Shown here: in pieces, positions 30,864-36,506 of the stretch
Layout: each line of letters begins with the position of its first letter
Position numbering within the stretch: the first letter of the stretch is position 1
From: Lachnospiraceae bacterium
GTDB taxonomy: Bacteria > Bacillota_A > Clostridia > Lachnospirales > Lachnospiraceae
Assembly: GCA_016287765.1 (NCBI GenBank)
Contig: JAEEWS010000027.1
Coordinates: forward strand, 1-36,506
DNA length: 36,506 bases
Reading direction: 5' to 3'
Notes under the pieces: model-generated
Told to the model about the DNA's origin: nothing
Databases searched by the model: none
Seen by the model: the letters and a program-made list of their open reading frames with translations, nothing else
Program-made: the position numbers and the translations under genes

Positions 30864-31200
30864 AAAAGCAGACAAATGCGCGAAAGCGAGGCATATGTCT
30901 GCTTTACCGGGAAGATAGTGCAGGATAAAAGGGAGTAAAAGCAGACAAATGCGCGAAAGTGAGGCATATGTCTGCTTTACCGGGAAGCTAGTGCAGGATA
31001 AAAGGGAGTAAAAGCAGACAAATGCGCGAAAGTGAGGCATATATCTGCTTTACCGGGAAGCTAGTGCAGGATAAAAGGGAGTAAAAGCAGACAAATGCGC
31101 GAAAGTGAGGCATATGTCTGCTTTACCGGGAAGCTAGTGTGTGATAAAGGTGAGCAAAAGCAGACAAATCAGCGGAAATGAGGCATATATCTGCTAAACC
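30864..31200. repeat. Five-copy 73-bp tandem hairpin array
   Basis: Units start at 30864, 30937, 31010, 31083 and 31156, exactly 73 bases apart. Each contains AAAGCAGACA and TGTCTGCTTT as inverted repeats with an inner ATGC/GCAT pair around GCGAAAGTGAG. Units 2-4 are nearly identical; the fifth is diverged and truncated, and its arms differ. 73 is not a multiple of 3, so the array is not a repeated protein domain. No variable spacers, so not CRISPR. Confidence 0.92.
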
Positions 31201-31241
31201 TCAAGGACTAAAATTCCGATATATATTAATGACAGCTAAGG

Positions 31242-31287
31242 AAAGCACTTTTTTCAAGGAAGATCCATTGAAAAAGGTGCTTTTTAT
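31242..31287 (+). terminator. Terminator hairpin directly before a ribosome binding site
   Basis: A 15-bp stem (31243-31257 with 31268-31282, one G-T pair) followed by TTTTTATTT. GGAGG begins at 31291 and the ATG of the next gene is at 31301. A transcript entering from upstream would end here unless read through, which suggests attenuation. Confidence 0.75.
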
Positions 31288-31300
31288 TTGGGAGGAAGAT

Positions 31301-31861
31301 ATGAACCTGACTATTCAGAAGACAAAAGAAGAGAAGATAACCACCCTTAGGGAGACCTGCAACCGCATCATGGACAAGATGAACGAAACGAAAGAAATGA
31401 CTGATGAGGAAAAGCAGGAAAAACTTAAAAAGATACTCACCAAGCTTAAAGCCGGCAGAAAGCTGACAGACAAGGAACTGGCTTTCCTTAAATGCACGGA
31501 CAGGACCATGTACATGCACGCTGTGAGGGTGCAGAGAATGGCTGAAGCCGTTGAGGAGCAACTGAAGCACGCCAAGAGTAAGGAGGAGGCCAACAGGATC
31601 ATCTCTCAGGCTATGTCCGGCGTTTCCGATCAGGACCCGGACAAGGAGTATCTGACAGCCGCCTACAACAGGATCGCTTCGGAGTTTCACAAGTCCAGGC
31701 AGTATAACACGCTCCCTGCGACGGCGGATGACGCCCGCAAAAATAACAAAGTGACCGATAAGGACCTTTTTAAGCCGGAAAAGGACGACCCCGATCTTAA
31801 AAACTGGTCGCCAATTCAGGAGATCATTGACCAAATGCCTGCATTTACTGCAGAAGGATGA
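31301..31861 (+). CDS. Hypothetical helical/coiled-coil protein
   Basis: 186 residues from ATG 31301, chosen for GGAGG at 31291; an in-frame upstream ATG at 31178 would run through the terminator hairpin and the tandem array. Lys/Glu-rich helices span most of the protein (TKEEKITTLRETCNRIMDKM; KLKKILTKLKAGRKLTDKEL), with a polar C-terminus. No family recognised and no membrane segment or signal peptide. It is 12 bases upstream of a PIG-L deacetylase gene and probably co-transcribed with it. Confidence 0.65.
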   Translation: MNLTIQKTKEEKITTLRETCNRIMDKMNETKEMTDEEKQEKLKKILTKLKAGRKLTDKELAFLKCTDRTMYMHAVRVQRMAEAVEEQLKHAKSKEEANRIISQAMSGVSDQDPDKEYLTAAYNRIASEFHKSRQYNTLPATADDARKNNKVTDKDLFKPEKDDPDLKNWSPIQEIIDQMPAFTAEG

Positions 31862-31873
31862 GAAGGAGAAACC

Positions 31874-32647
31874 ATGAGCATTACGAGCACCATCATTAAA
31901 TTTGCAGCCCCTGTGCCCAGGATCGAGGATTACGACCGCTTCCTCTTCATCGGCCCTCACCCGGACGATATCGAGGTCGGCGCCGGCGCTACTGCCGCGA
32001 AACTGGCCGCCAACGGCAAAAAGGTCTGCTTTCTCATATGCACTGACGGCAGGTACGGCGATGAATATGCCCCCGAAGGTGTGGAAGGCGACGCCCTGGC
32101 AGAGCTTCGTAAACAAGAGGCAATTACCTCCGCCAATCACCTTGGTATCGAGTGCATACGTTTTCTCGACCTTAGTGACGGTGGCTTTTATACGGAAGAA
32201 GCACTTTTCACGGGCATAGCCCGTGTAGTGGGCGAATTCAAGCCTGATGTGATCTTCACCGTAGATCCGGACGTAAAGAGCGAATGCCACATCGATCACC
32301 TTAACACCGGCAGGGCTTCCAAACGCATCGCCTACTTCGCTCCCTTCAAGAAGATCATGGCAAATTACGGCGCCGATACCGCACCTGTAAAGGCTATCGC
32401 CTTTTATATGACCGCTTCCCCCAACAGATTCGTAAAGACCAAAGGCTTCTTCAAGAAGCAGCTCGAGGCCCTCTTCACCTGTTTCCCCAGCCAATATCCC
32501 AAGGAAAACCCGGCTTCGGCCTCTGTCGCACTATACCTGAAACTTCGTGCCCATGAGTACGGTCTCCGCCACTTCTGCTCTACCGCCGATGGCTTCCGTG
32601 TGCTGGGCACCACCCATATGCACTGCCTGCCCGAGAGCGGAAAATGA
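31874..32647 (+). CDS. PIG-L/LmbE family deacetylase
   Basis: 257 residues. The zinc site is GPHPDDIE (His29, Asp31, Asp32) with His142 in HIDHLNTGR. Family members remove N-acetyl groups from GlcNAc-containing glycolipids, thiols such as bacillithiol precursors, or antibiotics. GGAG lies before the ATG. The stop TGA (32645-32647) is the first triplet of the repeat array TGACACCCGGGG. The substrate is not evident from the neighbours. Confidence 0.9.
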   Translation: MSITSTIIKFAAPVPRIEDYDRFLFIGPHPDDIEVGAGATAAKLAANGKKVCFLICTDGRYGDEYAPEGVEGDALAELRKQEAITSANHLGIECIRFLDLSDGGFYTEEALFTGIARVVGEFKPDVIFTVDPDVKSECHIDHLNTGRASKRIAYFAPFKKIMANYGADTAPVKAIAFYMTASPNRFVKTKGFFKKQLEALFTCFPSQYPKENPASASVALYLKLRAHEYGLRHFCSTADGFRVLGTTHMHCLPESGK

Positions 32648-32899
32648 CACCCGGGGACGGGGTTAGGGGTTCACTTTTTGACCCTTTGGGGGCGGGGTTG
32701 GTGGCTCACTTTTTGACCCTTTGGGGACGGGGTTAGGGGTTCATTTTTCGGCGCAAAGCGCCAAAATGAACCCCTAACCCCGTCCCCAAAGGGTCAAAAA
32801 GTGAGCCCCTAACCCCGTCCCCGGGTGTCAAAAAGTGAACCTCTAACCCCGTCCCCAAAGGCTCAAAAAGTGAACCTCTAACCCCGTCCCCGGGTGTCA
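32645..32899. repeat. Inverted array of 35-bp units between two convergent genes
   Basis: Three left-hand and four right-hand units around GGCGC-AAA-GCGCC (32750-32762). The array runs from TGACACCC to GGGTGTCA, and these outer TGA triplets are the stop codons of the PIG-L gene and of the lipoprotein gene on the other strand. The second unit on each side shares the rare variant GCTCAC/GTGAGC; the outer units do not match perfectly. Confidence 0.9.
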
Positions 32900-34153
32900 T
32901 TTATAGGTATACTCACAATATACTTCCTCAAAAGGAATATAATCCCCCAGTTGACTGCTTACTATTCCCCATTCAAGCTTTTTCCAGGTAACGGTATCGT
33001 CATTTACCAGAACATATTTGTCGTAATCAGTAAATAGTGCGGTGGGAGATGAGGGCTTGCCCGTAAAGTGCATCAGATATTTCCAGGAAGAAGCGGGGGT
33101 GTCGTAGCCGAGCTGTTCTTCCTGGGTATATCCCGACTCGGTGGAATGCATGGGATAGAGCAAATATTGCTCCCCGTCATAGTTAAGTTCCTTTAAGAAA
33201 AGCATGGGATAATCTTCTTTTACCGATTCGTAATATTCTTCGGAAGCCCGTTCTTTGTCCAATGTATAGTAGTGGGCAATTCTGACGGAGGCTTGTTCGC
33301 CGGCAGAAACTTTTTTGTAGAATTCCTGCCACCTGTCCTTTCCCTGGGTGACGCTGCCGTTTTTCATAACGACAAACCCGTTCTCTATAGCTTTTTCAAG
33401 CTCGTTTTTGTCTGAGCGGGTGGTGGGGACATAATATATAAGGGATTCTTCCCTAAAACTCCCGTCTTTTGTGGTTGAAATGCAGTAAAGCCTTGTGTCG
33501 TCCGGATATTCCGCAATTCTGTAGATCTTATGCTCGTAGTTTTCGCCTATGCCTTGTTCGATAAATTCATATATGAGCTCTGTCTTTGTAAGATTGTCAT
33601 CCCATCCCGAAAAATTGCCGTAACGATAGATCCGGTTTTCTATGGGAATAAAGAAGTAACTACCCAGGGCGCCGGTCTTATCCGTATCATAGGGGATCTT
33701 GGGGTCTGAGATCGGGGTGGTTTCTTCTGGTTGACGGTCGTATGAAAACGATTTTTTATCCAAAGTCACACTCGGCTTCAGCACCTCTCCGCCCTTCAGG
33801 TCATAAAACGGAAACCCTGCCGAATCTTCCGCAATGTAGATCAGCGTGCCATCCTTGATCTCAAAATAATTGGCTTTGGAAAATTCCGGATCCCCGACCA
33901 CAACTTTATTATCTTCAACTTTCCATGTGGCAACAGGCAAGACACTGCTGAACAGAGGCTGGGAATAGATGCAGGTACCGTCTTCGTAAAAGCTTAGGCT
34001 GAAGAAGGAGTTTGTAGCCCCATTTGGTCCGACGCAGGCATATTTTTTGCCGGCTATATCAGCTGCTTTTACCTCCGCATTTTTTTCACGGCTGCCGCAG
34101 GCCGTAAGTAGGGTAAACAGGCATATCAATACACAACCGATGATCTTTTTCAT
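32897..34153 (-). CDS. Lipoprotein of unknown function in the BlaI-BlaR1 operon
   Basis: 418 residues. Lipobox LTAC with Cys19. The N-terminal third (about 30-130) resembles small lipocalin-like/beta-rich repeats (YEDGTCIYSQP, VATWKVEDNKVVVGDPE), the rest is beta-rich and Tyr/Glu-rich, without a family I recognise. It is the third gene after a BlaI-type repressor and an M56 peptidase, 18 bases downstream of the latter, so it is likely induced by the same envelope signal, perhaps as sensor partner or protective protein. The stop codon is part of the adjoining repeat. Confidence 0.75.
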   Translation of the reverse strand: MKKIIGCVLICLFTLLTACGSREKNAEVKAADIAGKKYACVGPNGATNSFFSLSFYEDGTCIYSQPLFSSVLPVATWKVEDNKVVVGDPEFSKANYFEIKDGTLIYIAEDSAGFPFYDLKGGEVLKPSVTLDKKSFSYDRQPEETTPISDPKIPYDTDKTGALGSYFFIPIENRIYRYGNFSGWDDNLTKTELIYEFIEQGIGENYEHKIYRIAEYPDDTRLYCISTTKDGSFREESLIYYVPTTRSDKNELEKAIENGFVVMKNGSVTQGKDRWQEFYKKVSAGEQASVRIAHYYTLDKERASEEYYESVKEDYPMLFLKELNYDGEQYLLYPMHSTESGYTQEEQLGYDTPASSWKYLMHFTGKPSSPTALFTDYDKYVLVNDDTVTWKKLEWGIVSSQLGDYIPFEEVYCEYTYK

Positions 34154-34171
34154 AATTCATCCTTTCCAGCC

Positions 34172-35083
34172 TCAGGCATTTGTAACAAGGGTAACAATGA
34201 TGGCCATGATCAGCACGGTAAAGCCAATGGCTGAAAATGCGGTCATCTGTTTATAGGACAATATATTTTCAATCCTGGTCCTGACCTTCGCGCCACCGAA
34301 AGCAGACACGAAGAGATTTTTGCTTTGCGAGCAGGAAAGCAGCACCCGGGCATATTGTTTCTGTTCCGGTACGTCATATCCTGCGATAGCGTTTTCATCG
34401 CAGGCCAGCTCAAGGTCTGCTAAAAAGGCTTTCAGGAAAATCCAGGAAAAAGGGTTGAGCCAATGTATGCCTGCTGCAATAAATCCAAGAAGTCGCCACA
34501 GGTTGTCTTTCCGGCGGATGTGGGCGTTTTCGTGGGCGAGGATGTACTTTTCGTCTTCTTCGCTATAATTCGCCGGCAGGACGATCCTGGGGCGTAGCAC
34601 CCCATAAACAGCAGGAGAATCTACCTTGTCGGAAACGAACACGTTGCCCTTCAGGGGCTTGGCGTCCCTTATGGCGTGCAGGGTGGTGGCATATATGATC
34701 GCAAGAGTTATGAGGATCGCAACGGCGACAGTGACCCAGATCGCGCCCGCCATCTTAAATACCGTGTCCAATATGTTGACCTTGTAGGTGATGGGAGAGT
34801 AATCGGCAGCCGCCATGATGGAGTTTGATATGGTAAAGGACATGAAGTCCGTGGGGGCATACACAGTCACGGTCCTGGTGGTGAATTTCGAGATCAGGGT
34901 CATGAGGCTGTAGGGGCTGCTGAGGCCCACGGGGCTGACCATCCGGATAAAGGGAACGACCCACAGGAAAACAAAGATCCGGCGGGGGATCGCCTTTATT
35001 TTTCTTAAGAGCATCACAATAAGCCCCATTACTGTGGCGATGATACTCATATTAAATACCCAATAACAGATCTCTCCGATCAT
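34172..35083 (-). CDS. M56 family peptidase, BlaR1/MecR1-like sensor
   Basis: 303 residues with about four membrane helices. The metalloprotease motif HENAH (184-188) lies in a cytosolic loop with a downstream ELACDE as third ligand. BlaR1-type proteins detect envelope stress and cleave the BlaI repressor. The extracellular penicillin-binding domain of true BlaR1 is missing; the protein ends with a short final helix, so it probably senses something other than beta-lactams or uses the downstream lipoprotein. GGAGG precedes the ATG. Confidence 0.9.
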   Translation of the reverse strand: MIGEICYWVFNMSIIATVMGLIVMLLRKIKAIPRRIFVFLWVVPFIRMVSPVGLSSPYSLMTLISKFTTRTVTVYAPTDFMSFTISNSIMAAADYSPITYKVNILDTVFKMAGAIWVTVAVAILITLAIIYATTLHAIRDAKPLKGNVFVSDKVDSPAVYGVLRPRIVLPANYSEEDEKYILAHENAHIRRKDNLWRLLGFIAAGIHWLNPFSWIFLKAFLADLELACDENAIAGYDVPEQKQYARVLLSCSQSKNLFVSAFGGAKVRTRIENILSYKQMTAFSAIGFTVLIMAIIVTLVTNA

Positions 35084-35098
35084 GGAACTCCCTCCGAC

Positions 35099-35449
35099 TT
35101 ATTTAAGCAATTCCTTAAGTTCTTTTACTTCTTCCTCCGAAAGCTTCTCATCCTCCAACAGTGCGGAAAACAGCGCCTTTCTCGATCCGCCGAAGACCTT
35201 GTTTAAAAGTGATGTCGCTTCCTTTTTTTGCATTTCCTCCCGGGAAACCAATGCCGTGCATATGAATCCCGGATCCTCCCGGCGGATTAGGCCCTTCACT
35301 TCAAGCTTATTCAAAACCGTATAAGTCGTGTTCTTATTCCATCCTATGGACTCAGCCGCTATAAGGCTTATCTCCTTTGCGGAAAGTGATCCCCGCTCCC
35401 ACAGTATCTCCATTATTTTTGCTTCGCTGTCAAAAAGATTATTCTTCAT
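35099..35449 (-). CDS. BlaI/MecI family transcriptional repressor
   Basis: 116 residues. Winged helix at about 5-75 (EAKIMEILWERGSLSAKEIS; NKNTTYTVLNKLEVKGLIRR) and a C-terminal dimerisation helix region (KLSEEEVKELKELL). First gene of the operon with the M56 peptidase; the promoter overlaps two dyad operators, so it represses its own operon until cleaved. Confidence 0.93.
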   Translation of the reverse strand: MKNNLFDSEAKIMEILWERGSLSAKEISLIAAESIGWNKNTTYTVLNKLEVKGLIRREDPGFICTALVSREEMQKKEATSLLNKVFGGSRKALFSALLEDEKLSEEEVKELKELLK

Positions 35450-35461
35450 CTCATCACCTCT

Positions 35462-35508
35462 GGACTATTACTATAGTCCAGACTATCACGATAGTCTCAT
35501 TCTGTCAA
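35462..35508 (-). promoter_or_regulatory. Promoter with two tandem BlaI-type operators
   Basis: On the minus strand TTGACA (35508-35503), 17-base spacer, TAGTCT (35485-35480) with TGA before it. Two adjacent 18-bp dyads cover this region: GGACTAT-TACT-ATAGTCC (35462-35479) and AGACTAT-CACG-ATAGTCT (35480-35497), centres 18 bases apart. This arrangement fits co-operative binding of BlaI dimers. Confidence 0.85.
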
Positions 35509-35515
35509 TACCAAA

Positions 35516-35588
35516 ATGACACCCGGGGACGGGGTTAGGGGTTCATTTTTTTGACACCCGGGGACGGGGTTAGGGGTTCATTTTTTGA
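35516..35588. repeat. Two direct GGGGACGGGG repeat units
   Basis: Two copies of TGACACCCGGGGACGGGG followed by TTAGGGGTTCATTTTTT, in the same direction. They lie just upstream of the BlaI promoter. Confidence 0.87.
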
Positions 35589-35691
35589 ACGGGGGACACC
35601 CACCTTTGGCCCCCTGCTCAAAAAGGCAACAAAAATAAGTGCAGATGTCAGAGTTAATTACTCTCTAACAACTACACTTTTATGGTACTAA

Positions 35692-35715
35692 AAGCCCGGG
35701 GATTTACCCGGGCTT
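35692..35715 (-). terminator. Hairpin terminator of rubrerythrin
   Basis: AAGCCCGGG pairs with CCCGGGCTT around six bases; a short T-run follows on the minus strand. Confidence 0.7.
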
Positions 35716-35728
35716 AGATATTTATATA

Positions 35729-36265
35729 TTAATAATTGTCGGAGGAAATTTCGAAGAAGCTCTTCGGATGAGCACAAACGGGGCAAACTTCAGGAGCCTT
35801 GGTTCCAACAACGATGTGTCCGCAGTTGCGGCACTCCCAAACCTTAACTTCTGACTTCTCGAATACTTTCTGTGCTTCAACGTTAGCAAGAAGCGCACGA
35901 TATCTCTCTTCGTGTCTCTTCTCGATCTTAGCTACCATACGGAACTTAGCTGCAAGACCCTTGAATCCTTCTTCCTCAGCTGTCTTAGCAAAACCTTCGT
36001 ACATGTCTGTCCACTCATAGTTCTCGCCTTCAGCTGCTGCCTGAAGATTTGCTGCTGTATCACCGATACCGTCCAGTTCCTTGAACCAGAGCTTTGCATG
36101 CTCCTTCTCGTTGTCTGCGGTCTTAAGGAAGATCTCAGCCATCTGCTCGAAGCCCTCTTTCTTTGCTACAGATGCAAAGTAGGTGTACTTGTTTCTTGCC
36201 TGTGACTCACCGGCAAAAGCGGCCTGAAGATTCTTCTCGGTCTGTGTTCCTGCATATTTACTCAT
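35729..36265 (-). CDS. rbr: Rubrerythrin
   Basis: 178 residues. N-terminal ferritin-like di-iron domain (about 1-135) with ligand-bearing helices [40 protein letters not shown] and [10 protein letters not shown], and C-terminal rubredoxin domain with Cys145, Cys148, Cys161 and Cys164 (CRNC and CPVC). It reduces hydrogen peroxide in anaerobes. GGAGG precedes the ATG and a consensus promoter is upstream. Length is slightly below the usual 190 residues but all metal ligands appear present. Confidence 0.95.
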   Translation of the reverse strand: MSKYAGTQTEKNLQAAFAGESQARNKYTYFASVAKKEGFEQMAEIFLKTADNEKEHAKLWFKELDGIGDTAANLQAAAEGENYEWTDMYEGFAKTAEEEGFKGLAAKFRMVAKIEKRHEERYRALLANVEAQKVFEKSEVKVWECRNCGHIVVGTKAPEVCPVCAHPKSFFEISSDNY

Positions 36266-36318
36266 TACAGTTCCTCCTTTATTGGATAGATGTTATATGT
36301 TGCTTGTTGGTAATCCAC

Positions 36319-36347
36319 ATTATCCTTTATATAAAGATAAGTGTCAA
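36319..36347 (-). promoter_or_regulatory. Promoter of rubrerythrin
   Basis: On the minus strand TTGACA (36347-36342), 17-base spacer, GATAAT (36324-36319). The leader is about 50 bases. Confidence 0.8.
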
Positions 36348-36372
36348 GAAAAAAAATATAAAGTGCCACGGA

Positions 36373-36506
36373 AATGAACCTTTGGGGACGGGGTTAGGGG
36401 TTCACTTTTTGAGCCTTTGGGGACGGGGTTATGGGTTCACTTTTTGAGCCTTTGGGGGGCGGGGGTAGGGGCGTTCACTTTTTTACCCTTTGTTGTGTGG
36501 GGTAGG
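36373..36506. repeat. GGGGACGGGG repeat array at the window end
   Basis: Two regular 35-bp units followed by increasingly irregular ones (GGGGGGCGGGGGTAGGGGCG and TTTGTTGTGTGGGGTAGG) up to the last base. The irregularity may be real decay or poor sequence at a contig edge. Confidence 0.8.

Noticed and set aside
30864..31200. Tandem array as CRISPR
   Set aside because: The whole 73-bp unit repeats without variable spacers, and no cas genes are near.
31178..31300. ATG start at 31178 for the coiled-coil gene
   Set aside because: Translation would run through the end of the tandem array and the terminator hairpin; the GGAGG-ATG pair at 31291-31301 is better.
31226..32494. 422-codon minus-strand frame opposite the coiled-coil and PIG-L genes
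   Set aside because: The plus-strand PIG-L gene has a conserved zinc motif; the antisense frame crosses two genes and a terminator.
1..36506. tRNA or rRNA genes, prophage or insertion sequence transposase
   Set aside because: No cloverleaf, rRNA core sequence, phage structural gene or transposase was recognised; the repeats lack a linked transposase in this window.

Overview
The window looks like a chromosomal segment from a monoderm, anaerobic Firmicute of the Lachnospiraceae type (Butyrivibrio, Roseburia and relatives). The grounds are moderate GC, strong GGAGG-type ribosome binding sites, lipobox lipoproteins, TTGACA/TATAAT promoters with frequent extended -10 TG, a rubrerythrin, a CUT1 sugar transporter without its own ATPase, a CD1871A-type CXXC microprotein and dense GGGGACGGGG palindromic repeats. 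This is inferred from gene content; no rRNA or tRNA is present to confirm it. Both ends of the window lie inside the same repeat family, so it may be a contig bounded by repeats.

Layout. 1-10400 is a carbohydrate region: a cytosolic GH13 amylase, an AraC-type regulator, and divergently a six-gene operon (sugar-binding lipoprotein, two permeases, GH63/MGH1-like hydrolase, LplD-like GH4 enzyme, GH43 enzyme) that probably imports and degrades a plant-derived, possibly uronic-acid-containing oligosaccharide. 10400-13050 holds a palindromic element and a membrane c-di-GMP phosphodiesterase with a degenerate GGDEF domain. 13100-18600 holds a small membrane protein and sbcDC, next to a long repeat palindrome. 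18600-21680 holds an sce7726-type putative nuclease, a voltage-gated-like K+ channel, a GNAT acetyltransferase and a frameshifted fragment resembling the N-terminus of DUF1887/Card1 proteins. 21700-23300 is a redox operon (TlpA-like lipoprotein, CD1871A-like microprotein, polyferredoxin). 23500-24345 is a short flagellin-like gene.

24400-30630 is the most unusual part. One promoter and one strong terminator bracket seven tightly packed genes: AIM24-like protein, MotA/TolQ/ExbB-type channel, ExbD/TolR-type partner, two membrane-anchored proteins sharing an ExbD-like extracytoplasmic domain, a secreted OB-fold-like protein, and a large cytosolic HTH-TPR regulator. A 49-codon gene with a perfect ribosome binding site lies antisense over the regulator's 3' end and could encode a signalling peptide. 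A proton-channel pair of this kind in a cell without an outer membrane, joined to a possible peptide-responsive regulator, is the best candidate here for an undescribed system.

30630-36506 holds terminators, a five-copy 73-bp tandem hairpin array, a coiled-coil protein with a PIG-L deacetylase, a BlaI-BlaR1-lipoprotein operon with a double operator, and rubrerythrin. The 35-bp GGGGACGGGGTTAGGGGTTCA repeats recur throughout, in places as long inverted arrays whose two arms carry matching variants and whose ends supply the stop codons of convergent genes.
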